49,675 bases of DNA from Granulosicoccus sp. GTDB taxonomy: Bacteria > Pseudomonadota > Gammaproteobacteria > Granulosicoccales > Granulosicoccaceae. The stretch spans positions 1-49,675 of the forward strand of contig JALZVU010000059.1 of NCBI GenBank assembly GCA_023301795.1, read 5' to 3'. Shown piece by piece: positions 34,526 through 43,854 of the stretch. The translations under genes and the position numbers were made by a program. The notes under the pieces were generated by a model that was not told the DNA's origin, searched no databases, and worked only from the letters and a program-made list of their open reading frames with translations. Positions within the stretch are counted from its first letter, which is position 1. Each line of letters starts with the position of its first letter.

Positions 34526-35407
34526 ATGAGTCAAATTATGCAAGAAAGGAACGGTAAGAATATTGTTGTTACCGGCGTGTCCAGCGGCATCGGCCAGGAA
34601 ACTGTACGCTGCCTTGTTAGCAATGGGTATCGTGTGTTTGGCAGTGTGCGAAAAGCATCTGACGCCAAACCGTTTGAGGATGAATTAGGTGATCAGTTTC
34701 ATGCATTGGTGTTCGATGTATGCGATGCGGATAGCATTAGGGCAGCAACTGACGGCGTATCCGATATTGTAAAAGACGATGGAATAAACGCCATAGTCAA
34801 CAATGCTGGCCTAGCCTTGTTTGGACCTCTGGAACTGATTGAGGATGATGCCTTTGAACATATTATGAAGGTCAATGTCTTGGGAACCCGATTTGTTACG
34901 AATGCATTTCTACCCCTATTGCGTACTGGAAATCAAAAGCAAGCAGGATCAAAAATAGTCAATATCAGCTCATTGTCGGGAATATTCAACACACCAATGA
35001 ATGGCGCATATTGCGTCTCTAAACATGCAATGGAAAGTTTAGGCGAAATCTATAGACGGGAGCTATTGGGAGAAAATATAGATGTTGTATCTATTCGCTC
35101 GGGCCCCATACAATCTGAAATATGGCGAAAGAACATCGATTCCACCAGTGCTTTTGAGGACAGTGTGTATGCGAACATGGTTCAGAAGACACACAGAATT
35201 ATGGAGCACGCTAAAAAATCTGCCCTACCACCATCAGTTATCGCAGAACTTGTTCTAGGTATTATCGACGGGCAAAAAAAGAAGCTCAGCTATCATGTTG
35301 GCGAAGGTTCACGAGTGTCGCAAATCCTGTCCTCGACACTCATGCCCAAGCGTTGGGCTGACAGATTAATTCACAACGCGCTTAACAAACAAAGTAAGGA
35401 AAAATAG
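34526..35407 (+). CDS. Short-chain dehydrogenase/reductase
   Basis: A 293-residue classical SDR from the ATG at 34526 (AAGG ribosome site). The cofactor motif is TGVSSGIG near residue 17, followed by NNAG (VNNAGLALFG), the catalytic Ser in NISSLSG and YCVSK (Tyr and Lys). It oxidises or reduces an alcohol/ketone with NAD(P)H. The C-terminus is longer than the minimal form. The next gene overlaps by one base and encodes a DUF4345 membrane protein, suggesting co-expression. Confidence 0.9.
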   Translation: MSQIMQERNGKNIVVTGVSSGIGQETVRCLVSNGYRVFGSVRKASDAKPFEDELGDQFHALVFDVCDADSIRAATDGVSDIVKDDGINAIVNNAGLALFGPLELIEDDAFEHIMKVNVLGTRFVTNAFLPLLRTGNQKQAGSKIVNISSLSGIFNTPMNGAYCVSKHAMESLGEIYRRELLGENIDVVSIRSGPIQSEIWRKNIDSTSAFEDSVYANMVQKTHRIMEHAKKSALPPSVIAELVLGIIDGQKKKLSYHVGEGSRVSQILSSTLMPKRWADRLIHNALNKQSKEK

Positions 35408-35754
35408 TGACACCGCATTTTCTACAGTATGTCGGGGCTGTACTTGCAATGCTAATTGGCTTGAACGGATTATTCCGGCCTCTTCATATGGGAGGCTTGG
35501 TTGGTCTGGGCGCTGATACCAAAGTGGGGCTTGTTGAGATTCGTGTCATATTCGGCAGTTTCCTTGTCGTCCTGCCGGCCATGGCCATAATCTCTCAAAA
35601 GGCTGAATATTTCGAATTTTTCGGAATGGCAGCCGTATCTGCGGCAATAATAAAGTCTACGTTTACGGTTCTGGACAAATGCCCATTGAAAGCTATCTGG
35701 TTCGGAATTGCCGTAGACGTCATCCTTGCCATTCTGCTTTTATGGCCAGGATAA
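35407..35754 (+). CDS. DUF4345-type small membrane protein
   Basis: A 115-residue inner-membrane protein with four helices. It starts with a GTG that shares a base with the stop of the SDR gene. The segments LIGLNGLFRPLHM, EIRVIFGSFLVVLPAM and a final AVDVILAILLLWPG match the DUF4345 form (an LNGLFxP motif followed by ExRxxxGG/SF). Function unknown. Coupling to the SDR is the only hint. Confidence 0.7.
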   Translation: MTPHFLQYVGAVLAMLIGLNGLFRPLHMGGLVGLGADTKVGLVEIRVIFGSFLVVLPAMAIISQKAEYFEFFGMAAVSAAIIKSTFTVLDKCPLKAIWFGIAVDVILAILLLWPG

Positions 35755-35858
35755 CAACACGTAACACTCATCACCACTCAAAAACCCGAATTGCACTGAA
35801 ATTACATCAGTAAATCAGCTGCTGGGGCCCTGAGCACGCTAATCAGAAAACCTCTGCA

Positions 35859-36209
35859 TCACTTATCACCATCCAGTCGATTTTGTGCCTGATGCATTTT
35901 TTCAACATACTCCTTGTGAGTGAGTTTCTGGTTGTCAGTGCCCTCTATCGGATGGGTTTTTGGAAGTATTTCACCAATCATTTTAATCCGCTGGCCAGTT
36001 TTCTTCTCAAGCCAGAACAGAAACTTGTTAATCAAAGGCATGCGGCTGCGCACCCATTGAACGCAGTACTGAGCATAAGAACTTACAGAGATAGTTAATG
36101 TTAGAGAACAGGCAAGGAAAATAAATGCGCCAGGGATAGGCGAAAACAACGAAATGAGTCCAAGCACGAAAAGAAAAAATGCCGCTATTTTGGTAAGAAT
36201 AATTTTCAT
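35859..36209 (-). CDS. Small inner-membrane protein of unknown function
   Basis: A 116-residue protein from the ATG at 36209. Helices are at about 4-22 and 25-45 (LFVLGLISLFSPIPGAFIFLACSL), where the SPIPGAFIF turn resembles the PGPGW/DUF454 class of small membrane proteins. After that comes a basic amphipathic part (RSRMPLINKFLFWLEKKTGQRI) and a polar tail. It stands alone between convergent and divergent neighbours. Confidence 0.6.
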   Translation of the reverse strand: MKIILTKIAAFFLFVLGLISLFSPIPGAFIFLACSLTLTISVSSYAQYCVQWVRSRMPLINKFLFWLEKKTGQRIKMIGEILPKTHPIEGTDNQKLTHKEYVEKMHQAQNRLDGDK

Positions 36210-36307
36210 GATTAATCTCAAATACTACAATGGAAAAATTGCATTGCACGCCTAGGGGTATCGTCAAAAAGCGTTGGCAAATTCAATGTATTGGTAAATC
36301 TAAATCC

Positions 36308-36335
36308 GCTGGTGCTGGTGCTGGTGCTGGTGCTG
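36308..36335 (+). repeat. Hexanucleotide tandem repeat
   Basis: Four exact copies of GCTGGT plus a partial fifth (GCTG). It lies between the small membrane protein gene and the SGNH hydrolase gene. In a frame without a good start it would code for alternating Leu-Val, so it produces misleading hydrophobic reading frames on the plus strand. Confidence 0.8.
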
Positions 36336-36426
36336 ACCACGATAGCACTCCTTCCATTCGGTCTGGCCTTTCGTCCGGCGAAAACGATCGGAATCACCCT
36401 ACTACTATTGATAGTGTTGGAGTGCC

Positions 36427-37053
36427 TTATGCCTGTATTGCGTCTGCTATGGCCATTCCCAGACTCCTTGCGCCGGCGGCGTCTATATGAAATCCATCAG
36501 CTGGATTACTTTCTGCGTGTTCCCCGGCATCAAGAAAGCGTACGTTCTGAGTTTTCGCAACTTGGGCGTATTCACTTGCCAAATTTCTCGATTTTTCAAA
36601 CCCGCCTTCGAAGTTTTTCGCCCAGACTCCAAGCTCACTCAGCAGTGAGGGTGGAGAGACAAGCATGATCTCTGGCACCGGCGTAGACGTTCTGACGGCC
36701 ACTTCCCGAACGTCACTCACCAGAACTGCCATCCCCAGAGCTATATCATGGGCTGAGCTTTGGAATCTTGCCTTCAGATCGTTCGTGCCCAGCATGATGA
36801 TAACCATATCAAGGGGACGATGACTTTCCAGACATGGGCGAAGGTACTTCCTGCCATTGAGATGCGCGCCCTCAATGGGATCATCACGACACGTGGTTCG
36901 GCCTGGGAGTCCTTCTGAGATAACACGCCAGTTAGCCGCAAGTCGCTCCTGTAGAACATCAGGCCATCGATCGCCAGGTCCATAGCGAGGGCCTGATTGG
37001 CCAGGTATTGTTCCAAAGGTATTCGAGTCGCCGTAGCACAGTACTGTCTTCAT
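36427..37053 (-). CDS. SGNH/GDSL-family hydrolase
   Basis: A 208-residue esterase-type hydrolase from the ATG at 37053, which places the block I motif CYGDSNTFG immediately after the start, as in cytoplasmic GDSL enzymes; an upstream start at 37149 would add 32 basic residues. Block III is LGTNDLK and block V is DGFHIDAAG (catalytic Asp and His). Block II Gly is in EGLPGRTT. It resembles the arylesterase/acylhydrolase group, with no signal peptide. It probably deacylates small esters. Confidence 0.88.
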   Translation of the reverse strand: MKTVLCYGDSNTFGTIPGQSGPRYGPGDRWPDVLQERLAANWRVISEGLPGRTTCRDDPIEGAHLNGRKYLRPCLESHRPLDMVIIMLGTNDLKARFQSSAHDIALGMAVLVSDVREVAVRTSTPVPEIMLVSPPSLLSELGVWAKNFEGGFEKSRNLASEYAQVAKTQNVRFLDAGEHAESNPADGFHIDAAGARSLGMAIADAIQA

Positions 37054-37354
37054 GGATGAGTGTCTTCTCAGTTGTACTTTTAATGCGGATGCAATGCAGA
37101 CGTGTATAGCAGATTTTTGACGATATCGTTGAACACACGAACGTAGCAACGACTCACCAACTTTTCCAAGGTGTGCGGCAAAGTGAAATTCGTGCCGCGT
37201 TTTTGTATAAGTTTACGCCGGTTTGTGAGAGCGGCGCTCGTGGCGTAGGCCAACGGATGAGCATTAAAACGCTATAGCAGACATTCCAACAAGCCAGCCT
37301 GTAGAGCTGTGTCAATGCAACCGTCGAGATAACCCGTGCACATTTCTTTTGCCT

Positions 37355-37376
37355 GCGTTATCTTGGCGTTATCTTG
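37355..37376 (+). repeat. Tandem 11-bp direct repeat upstream of the DMT permease
   Basis: GCGTTATCTTG occurs twice in direct succession (37355-37365, 37366-37376), ending 49 bases before the DMT-permease start. The 37054-37425 region has no other supported feature. It may be a binding site for a regulator or a chance duplication. Confidence 0.5.
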
Positions 37377-37425
37377 AATCCAACAGCACGATATCCTTTA
37401 GCATTCACAGAGACACAAAGAGCAC

Positions 37426-38316
37426 TTGAATCAACGATCCCTGCTAGCCGGCCTGCTCACCATGGCTATTGCGATGATTTTGATTCCTGTGGGCGATGCC
37501 ATTGCCAAGCACCTGAGTACGGTATCCAACTACTCCGCGGGCTTTCTCGCGTGGTCTCGTTTTGCTATCGGCTCACTGCTCGTTGCACCCTTTGTGCTCA
37601 GGCACCCCAGTAATCGCGCCGAGTTCAAGCCCGCGTTTCTAAAACAACAATTCATACGGGCATTTCTGATCTCGAGCACCATTGTCATGATCGTCAAGGC
37701 AGTGGGACTCTCCTCCTTATCTGATGCATTTGGCGCATTTTTCATAGGACCAATACTCGCCGTCATCATGGCAGTGCTGCTGTTGAAGGAACAGGCCAGT
37801 CGACTCGAATGGATATCAGTGTTCCTCGGGTTTGCAGGAGTTTTACTGGTGGTGCAGCCCAGCGGGCAGATGTCAGCAGGCATACCCTGGGCGTTGGCAG
37901 CAGGCGTTTGCTATGGCGGTTTTCTGGTCGCCACCCGCTGGTCAGCCGGCAACGGATCAAGCCAGTCTCAGTTGGCTGCACAGCTGATGATAGGTGCCAT
38001 CATCCTTGCTCCACTGGCGCTGAATGATTTATACGACCTAGGTATTAACCACGCTCTTACACTGCTCCTGATGGGGCTGGCGTCCGTTTCGGCCAATTAC
38101 CTGTTAATCATAGCGCTAGGCATCGCAGGCGCAGCCTGGTTAGCCCCTGTAATTTATCTTCAAGTAGTCACTGCCACAGTTATCGGTATTTTCTGGTTCG
38201 GCGACATACCCAACGCATTAAGCGGTGCAGGCCTTGGCTTGATCGTATTGACGGGTCTATTACGGGTGCCGTGGGCCGAGATCGGCAACAAAAAATCTCA
38301 CAACCAAAGCGGATAA
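37426..38316 (+). CDS. EamA/DMT-superfamily permease
   Basis: A 296-residue membrane protein with ten predicted helices in two EamA repeats (about 8-140 and 150-285). Typical features are a first repeat ending in VLLLKEQASRLEWISVFLGFAGVLLV and a second ending in GDIPNALSGAGLGLIVLTGL. The usual role is export of metabolites such as amino acids. The start is a TTG; an ATG at 37462 is possible but would cut the first helix. Confidence 0.88.
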   Translation: MNQRSLLAGLLTMAIAMILIPVGDAIAKHLSTVSNYSAGFLAWSRFAIGSLLVAPFVLRHPSNRAEFKPAFLKQQFIRAFLISSTIVMIVKAVGLSSLSDAFGAFFIGPILAVIMAVLLLKEQASRLEWISVFLGFAGVLLVVQPSGQMSAGIPWALAAGVCYGGFLVATRWSAGNGSSQSQLAAQLMIGAIILAPLALNDLYDLGINHALTLLLMGLASVSANYLLIIALGIAGAAWLAPVIYLQVVTATVIGIFWFGDIPNALSGAGLGLIVLTGLLRVPWAEIGNKKSHNQSG

Positions 38317-38411
38317 CCATATCGTTGATGCAGTTCTTATCCTGTGACTGCGATCTTGACTAATGCCAGCTACACTACCAGCATCACAAGTACACGACCG
38401 AAGGATGCGCA

Positions 38412-39773
38412 ATGAAAACTTACGATCTGATCGTTATCGGTGGCGGACGCGCCTCTAATCTTGCAGTCGCGGCTGCAGCCGCTGGTAAATCTGTTGCCCT
38501 CATTGAGCGTGACAAACTCGGCGGCACTTGCCCCAACCGTGGTTGTGTTCCATCCAAGTTGCTGATTGGATTTGCTGAGGTCGCTCGCAAAATTCAAGAG
38601 TCATCTGAGCATTTTATTGACGCCCAGATCAATTCTGTGGACGTTGCGCGGATGATTCGCGACACCAACGACTGGTCCGCCCTTGTCGATGAACGCTATG
38701 AATCCAGACAGCCAGAAACACTTGATCTGTATCGCGGCCTTGGCACGTTCGTATCAAACCATGTGGTAGAGGTTGAAGGCGATCAGTTGACCGCACCCGA
38801 CATTGTCATTGCTACCGGCGGCCGCCCTCGTCCAGGACCGTTTCACGACCTGCCCATCTGGACCAGTGACGATCTTTTCCCACTCAAGGGAGATGTACCA
38901 ACATCCATCACCGTGGTTGGTGGTGGTTTTATTGCCGTCGAACTTGCCAATTTCTTTGATGCTGTGGGCGTTGAAACTACAGTCATGGTGCTTGATGACC
39001 GCCTGCTGCCTGCCGAAGACGATGATATCGCTAGCATCTTCAAAGAGCAGTTCACACGAACAGTTAATACTCTCTTCAACACTAGCATTGAGTCAGCCAG
39101 CCATGATGGCAAGCAGTTCACCCTACAGCTAAACAACGGGCAAACCCATCAAACACAAGCGTTGCTGTACGCCATTGGCCGCGAGCTGAACACCGATACT
39201 CTTAGTCTGGAAAACACCACCATAGCGCTTAACGAACGGGGTGGAATTGTGCGAGACGAGTACTTACAAACTTCAGTTCCAGGCATCTATGCCATCGGCG
39301 ACGCAGCCACTCGCTACCAACTCCAGCATATAGCCACAGTCGAAAGCAAATTTGTTCAAGACAGAATCCTTGAAGGCAACACATCAGCGATTGAGTACGG
39401 CGCCATCCCACACGCGGTGTTCTCTAATCCTGAGGTCGCCGCCACCGGCATGACTGAATCTGAAGCCATTGCCTCTGGCCGTGCCTACGTGGCTGTCATC
39501 GAAGAGTGGTCAGCCAGCGCGCGTGCGCTATCTACTCGCCTTAGCTACCCGCGCACCAAACTGATTGTTGATGCATCCACGTATGAAGTGATGGGCTGCC
39601 ACCTGATCGGGCCCGAATCATCCACCATGATTCATCAGATCATGATGTTAATGCACCTGGATAACGACATCCGTAAGCTCCCCGGCATGGTACATATTCA
39701 CCCCGCTTTGCCAGAGGCTTTGCTAGTTGCGGCACACTCAGCCATTGCGGCAATAGAGCAAGGCAAATCATAA
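38412..39773 (+). CDS. Pyridine nucleotide-disulfide oxidoreductase (lipoamide-dehydrogenase-like)
   Basis: A 453-residue FAD flavoenzyme. The N-terminal FAD motif is VIGGGRASNLA, the redox disulfide is GGTCPNRGCVPSK (Cys40, Cys45), the NAD(P) motif is VVGGGFIAVELA near residue 170, the second FAD motif is YAIGDAA, and the C-terminal dimerisation domain carries the His/Glu pair in HIHPALPEAL. It is intact. The disulfide loop has PNR where lipoamide dehydrogenase usually has LNV, and 2-oxoacid dehydrogenase genes are absent, so it is probably a mycothione- or mercuric-reductase-like relative with an unknown disulfide substrate. Confidence 0.88.
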   Translation: MKTYDLIVIGGGRASNLAVAAAAAGKSVALIERDKLGGTCPNRGCVPSKLLIGFAEVARKIQESSEHFIDAQINSVDVARMIRDTNDWSALVDERYESRQPETLDLYRGLGTFVSNHVVEVEGDQLTAPDIVIATGGRPRPGPFHDLPIWTSDDLFPLKGDVPTSITVVGGGFIAVELANFFDAVGVETTVMVLDDRLLPAEDDDIASIFKEQFTRTVNTLFNTSIESASHDGKQFTLQLNNGQTHQTQALLYAIGRELNTDTLSLENTTIALNERGGIVRDEYLQTSVPGIYAIGDAATRYQLQHIATVESKFVQDRILEGNTSAIEYGAIPHAVFSNPEVAATGMTESEAIASGRAYVAVIEEWSASARALSTRLSYPRTKLIVDASTYEVMGCHLIGPESSTMIHQIMMLMHLDNDIRKLPGMVHIHPALPEALLVAAHSAIAAIEQGKS

Positions 39774-39865
39774 GACATGTACCAGCACAGATACTACACA
39801 TTAATCTGATGCTGGACGCCTGATCTGGATGCCCGCACTCTGCGCTGTTGGCTGATTGTCTAAAA

Positions 39866-42145
39866 CTAGTTTCTCTTTAAAAACGAATCATCAGGCGTTC
39901 CGGCGAAGCACCCTATAATGTGCGGAAAGGCGTTTGTCATGTGGTAGCGGTAGGTACCATCAACGCTCATACCATTGCATTCATCCAGATCTCCAAGCCC
40001 TGCCACATATTCGTAGTCATCCCTGAATGTACCGTCGTAGCTGCCACCGGGTTGTCCTTGCCCACTTGGCCTGGCGCCTGTCTTAAGCCGATAACTGGAC
40101 GTTGCTGGGCGTATTTCGCTCACGTCCTGAATGTTCGATCCGTAAATCGGGAATCCATCGGCTGCAAAACCAACTACAGGAGAGAGCGTCGTGGTGTCGT
40201 CTGAAAACAGCGCATTTGGCAGCCCATGATAGTGGTAAGTACCATCTGGCTGTGTATGCGCATTGTGACTGTCGACGCGAAATCCGTTTGTATCAAACAT
40301 GGGATCAAATCTCCACGCTTGTGCTGGATCATTACAACCGGTTTTTTCATCACCGACACCGAAACACGCAGCAGCGAGCAAGTCGACTTTAACACCATTG
40401 AGTAAAATGGCATTGTCTCTGGTAAGCGCAAGCTCTGTAACAGCGGCAGCCTTCACCGGTGTGGCGGAGATTGTGTATACATCAACCTGTTCAGAAACAT
40501 TGTTGGGAAAACTCTGACTGCCATCGTTGAAGTCATGGTTCGGTATAGCGTTTGTACTAAACGAACACGAGTTTGCATCTGTGCTGATTTGCAGGCTCCC
40601 GTTAAATACAGTGGTGTTGAATACATCACTAACGGTTGACGTCGAATTGCTAACGTATTGCGCGCAATTTGCACTCTGGTTTTCCAGAATAGCGTTGGTG
40701 ATGTCTGCTGCACCGCCTTGCGTATCGGTTTCGACAGAGTCTGTTCGCACTTGGTTGGCAAAATTTTCAAGCGCAGTTATTTCACTACCAAAATTAGCCG
40801 CTTGATCAATCAGGTTTGATTCCTCGCGCGGGTCATCGCTCAGGTTGTATAGCTCGCGTGTTCCATCAGCGTATTCAATCAGCTTTAACGTCGCATCCCT
40901 GACCGTCCAGCCAGTAACAGAATTATCTACGAATTCGCTGTAATTATATTCTCGTGTGCTGTTACCGTTGGCATCCAGTAGGGAAAAGAAACTATGACTG
41001 TCCAATCCCGTGGGTATTGTGGTACCTGTAGCATCTGCGATGGTACTCAACAGATCCACTGTATTAACCAGAGCAGTTTCACGCTCGTTCACACGGCTTA
41101 CCCCAGCACCACTTGCAATCATCGGTATGCGAATGCCCCCCTCATACAGGGTACCTTTTCCATGAGTGCGAAGATAAGCAGCTGTGTCAATAACCCTCTG
41201 AGGAGTGCCGTTATCTCCCAGATAGACAATCAAGGTGTTATCACGGGTGTCAGCGGACATGGAAGCTAAAAGGCGTCCGATCTCTGTATCCATCGCCTCT
41301 ATGGCTGCCAGGTAGTAATCCCGTGGATTGGATTGGATATCGCTAGCCTCTCCTGATAGGGTGCGTGTATGCAGATCTGCCGGTGGCAAATGAAACGGTG
41401 AATGGGGGCTGACATAAGCAAGCCAGAGGAACCAAGGGTCACTTTGGTCCTGAGTCCAATCGATGGCTAGATCGGTAACAGCCGTAGTGTGGTACTCAGT
41501 GGATGTTGTCGTGCTTCCATTGACCGTTAGAGGCCATTCGAAATAATCATCGATAACACCCGATATGTTTCCAGCGTAATAATCTACACCGGAGTTGTTC
41601 GGGTGTAACTGCAAGTCAGGATCTGATGCAGCATCGGCACCGGCCAGATGCCATTTACCGATAACGGCCGAGGAATAACCGGGTAGCCCGTTACGATCTC
41701 CCAGTAAGCTCTGCAAGGTCAGTATGTTCGGGTCCATCAGATTTGGAACGGTATCCACACCGCTGTTCACCCCGTGCAGGCCTGTTATGAGGGAGCCTCG
41801 TGTGGTTGTGCATGAAGGCGTTGCCCATGCGTTATCAAATATCAGCCCGTTTTGAGCCAACCCATCGATGATAGGTGTATTGGGAAGATCCTGGCTAACA
41901 GAATATTGGCTCGATGCATCCAAGCCTTGGTCATCGGCAATAATGAACAGTATGTTGGGCTCTTGCGAGGCAGGGGAATCTGGAGTTGCGGGGGGTTCCG
42001 GAGTAGCAGGCACCTCACTGCCCGGACCTTCAGCTGTATCGATGCTTGTTTGGCTATCGGAACTGCTGCACGCCGACAATATGGCTATCACAAACAAGTA
42101 ACACCCTGTTCTAAGACTACGGGTCATATCAGGTTTTATCATCAT
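39866..42145 (-). CDS. Lipoprotein sulfatase fused to a YHYH domain
   Basis: About 759 residues from the ATG at 42145 (a frame upstream to 42223 adds 26 residues before the signal). A lipoprotein signal ends in lipobox LSAC, and a Pro/Thr-rich linker (PATPEPPATPDSP) follows. The sulfatase domain begins NILFIIADDQG. The formylglycine site is SCTTTRG: the Cys and Arg are kept, but the usual Pro is Thr (CxTxR). The last 170 residues form a YHYH domain (ALTRDNAILLNGV, TYHYHGLP, GFAADGFPIYG). The enzyme should face the periplasm or cell surface. A Ser/Thr-rich connector joins the two domains. No glycan genes are next to it. Confidence 0.87.
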   Translation of the reverse strand: MMIKPDMTRSLRTGCYLFVIAILSACSSSDSQTSIDTAEGPGSEVPATPEPPATPDSPASQEPNILFIIADDQGLDASSQYSVSQDLPNTPIIDGLAQNGLIFDNAWATPSCTTTRGSLITGLHGVNSGVDTVPNLMDPNILTLQSLLGDRNGLPGYSSAVIGKWHLAGADAASDPDLQLHPNNSGVDYYAGNISGVIDDYFEWPLTVNGSTTTSTEYHTTAVTDLAIDWTQDQSDPWFLWLAYVSPHSPFHLPPADLHTRTLSGEASDIQSNPRDYYLAAIEAMDTEIGRLLASMSADTRDNTLIVYLGDNGTPQRVIDTAAYLRTHGKGTLYEGGIRIPMIASGAGVSRVNERETALVNTVDLLSTIADATGTTIPTGLDSHSFFSLLDANGNSTREYNYSEFVDNSVTGWTVRDATLKLIEYADGTRELYNLSDDPREESNLIDQAANFGSEITALENFANQVRTDSVETDTQGGAADITNAILENQSANCAQYVSNSTSTVSDVFNTTVFNGSLQISTDANSCSFSTNAIPNHDFNDGSQSFPNNVSEQVDVYTISATPVKAAAVTELALTRDNAILLNGVKVDLLAAACFGVGDEKTGCNDPAQAWRFDPMFDTNGFRVDSHNAHTQPDGTYHYHGLPNALFSDDTTTLSPVVGFAADGFPIYGSNIQDVSEIRPATSSYRLKTGARPSGQGQPGGSYDGTFRDDYEYVAGLGDLDECNGMSVDGTYRYHMTNAFPHIIGCFAGTPDDSFLKRN

Positions 42146-42306
42146 AGCTCTATGCTGCCGGTAAAGCGGATGTATTGAATCTGTAAGAGGCATACCGTAT
42201 TCATCCGACCACGCTTGCCCCACACGTCATTCTGCGTCTGTTAGCCAGTGTAAAGCTCAATTGTGCATGCAATGAGGTAGTTGAATGTATCTACGCCATT
42301 CTTCCG

Positions 42307-43722
42307 CTATTGCGCAGCAACACGACGGACAACGACCCTGCGCGGCTCACTATGTACGTTGTGCAGCAAAGTCATCACATCTTCATGTCTCACCTGTAAC
42401 ACGGCAGATCGATAATCATCTGGAGAATAAACCGCTTCGCCGACAGACAATTGCGCGATTGCAACATTCAGAGCATAGGAAGGCATATTAGTAATACCAT
42501 TCAGATCACCCAAAATTCGACGTCGCACACGCTCAACGCTCTCACTGGGTATTCCTTCAGTAGCTATTGCAGACCAGACTATCTCGAATTTCTCTTGCAG
42601 CATCTCCAGAGTGACACCAACATCTGGCTGGGCACTGAAACTGGCTACTGCGTGTGATTCATCAAGTGTATAGAGTTCGATTGAAAACGAGCTGGCGATA
42701 AAATCGTCATATCGAAGTGCATTTGCGATACCACCAGGTAGCGATGAATCCAGAATAGTATTCAACACCCGAAACGTAACATCACAGTGAGCGTTTGAAC
42801 CGCAGGCATCGTACTCGAACAATGTGTCGACATACACAGTGCTAACCGGAATCGAATCAGATTTGATGTCCTTTTCATCCACGGCCTGCAGAGTACCGCT
42901 TGTGTCCATGTCATTGATGCTCTGATCACTGCCACTCAGGCCTATGTGTCCAATGCTTTGCTCACGACCGCTCACAGCATCAGCATCAGCATTCTGTTCA
43001 GTATCGCCTTTCACAGACGCGGCTAATTCCAGAGCATTTTGCGCAGCTGGCAACTTAATCGTGTCTAACCAACTCTTCACTTCCTCAGACGAAACGTCAC
43101 CGGCGATCACAAGTGTAGCCTTACTCAACTGATGTGATTGCTGATGCAGCTGCCTTGCTTCAGCCAAACTGAATTCCCTAATAGCTGCTGGCGTGCCTAA
43201 TAAAGAACGCGTGTGCTTGCTCTCCCCCAAGAGGGCTTTTTTACGTTCCCGGGCGAAGGTAATGTTGTCATCATCGCTATTGCGGTAGTGATATTCCTGC
43301 TGAATTATCGCCCGCTCCTCCAGCATGAATTCAGTGTCCAGACTCAACGGGTCTACAACGCTCATAAGGCTCGCTAACTGATGTTCGATATCGGCCTTGT
43401 CAAATTTAAGCCAGTAGCCTGTGGAATACAGATTGGTCCACGCGTTTGTGTGGCGCGACGTTCCTTGTGTGTTTATTGCGTTTAACCAGGCTAGATGCTC
43501 AACATAGTGTGCAAGACCTTCGGTACCCAGATTATGAAATTCGCCTTCATTGAACACCAGGTACGCCAGAAGCGTTGTTCTATGTGAATCCGGTATGACA
43601 TACGCACTGGCAAACGTATCTGTGGGAATTTCCTGTATCACATCTTGTGCAGCCAAGACATTGTGAGGCGCATTAGCTACCGTCAAAAGAGCTATTGCGA
43701 GTACTCGTCTAATCATCAGCAT
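42307..43722 (-). CDS. M16-family zinc metallopeptidase (catalytic form)
   Basis: A peptidase of about 471 residues with a signal peptide from the ATG at 43722 (MLMIRRVLAIALLTVANA); a GTG at 43758 would add 12. The zinc motif is HYVEH (HxxEH, inverted), with the third ligand in the ERAIIQQEYHYR helix about 75 residues later. A second M16 half follows, with a polar Gly/Asp/Ser-rich insert (VSGREQSIGHIGLSGSDQS) in between. It should cleave peptides in the periplasm. The gene faces a second M16 gene lacking the zinc motif, so the two may form a heterodimer, as mitochondrial and some bacterial M16B proteins do. Confidence 0.87.
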   Translation of the reverse strand: MLMIRRVLAIALLTVANAPHNVLAAQDVIQEIPTDTFASAYVIPDSHRTTLLAYLVFNEGEFHNLGTEGLAHYVEHLAWLNAINTQGTSRHTNAWTNLYSTGYWLKFDKADIEHQLASLMSVVDPLSLDTEFMLEERAIIQQEYHYRNSDDDNITFARERKKALLGESKHTRSLLGTPAAIREFSLAEARQLHQQSHQLSKATLVIAGDVSSEEVKSWLDTIKLPAAQNALELAASVKGDTEQNADADAVSGREQSIGHIGLSGSDQSINDMDTSGTLQAVDEKDIKSDSIPVSTVYVDTLFEYDACGSNAHCDVTFRVLNTILDSSLPGGIANALRYDDFIASSFSIELYTLDESHAVASFSAQPDVGVTLEMLQEKFEIVWSAIATEGIPSESVERVRRRILGDLNGITNMPSYALNVAIAQLSVGEAVYSPDDYRSAVLQVRHEDVMTLLHNVHSEPRRVVVRRVAAQ

Positions 43723-43854
43723 AGTGGGTACGACACTCTCATCTCCTATCTTAGTCACTCTACAACGTTGCGGTCACATTACAGTCATCAAATACCGATG
43801 GTCAACTGACACTAAAACCAGTAGATTTCTGACTGTTAACATTGGAGTGACATA

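Noticed and set aside
36291-36668. Hydrophobic plus-strand frame with repeated Leu-Val
   Set aside because: It begins with TTG without a ribosome site, owes its hydrophobic start to the GCTGGT repeat, and runs antisense through the end of the well-supported SGNH hydrolase gene.
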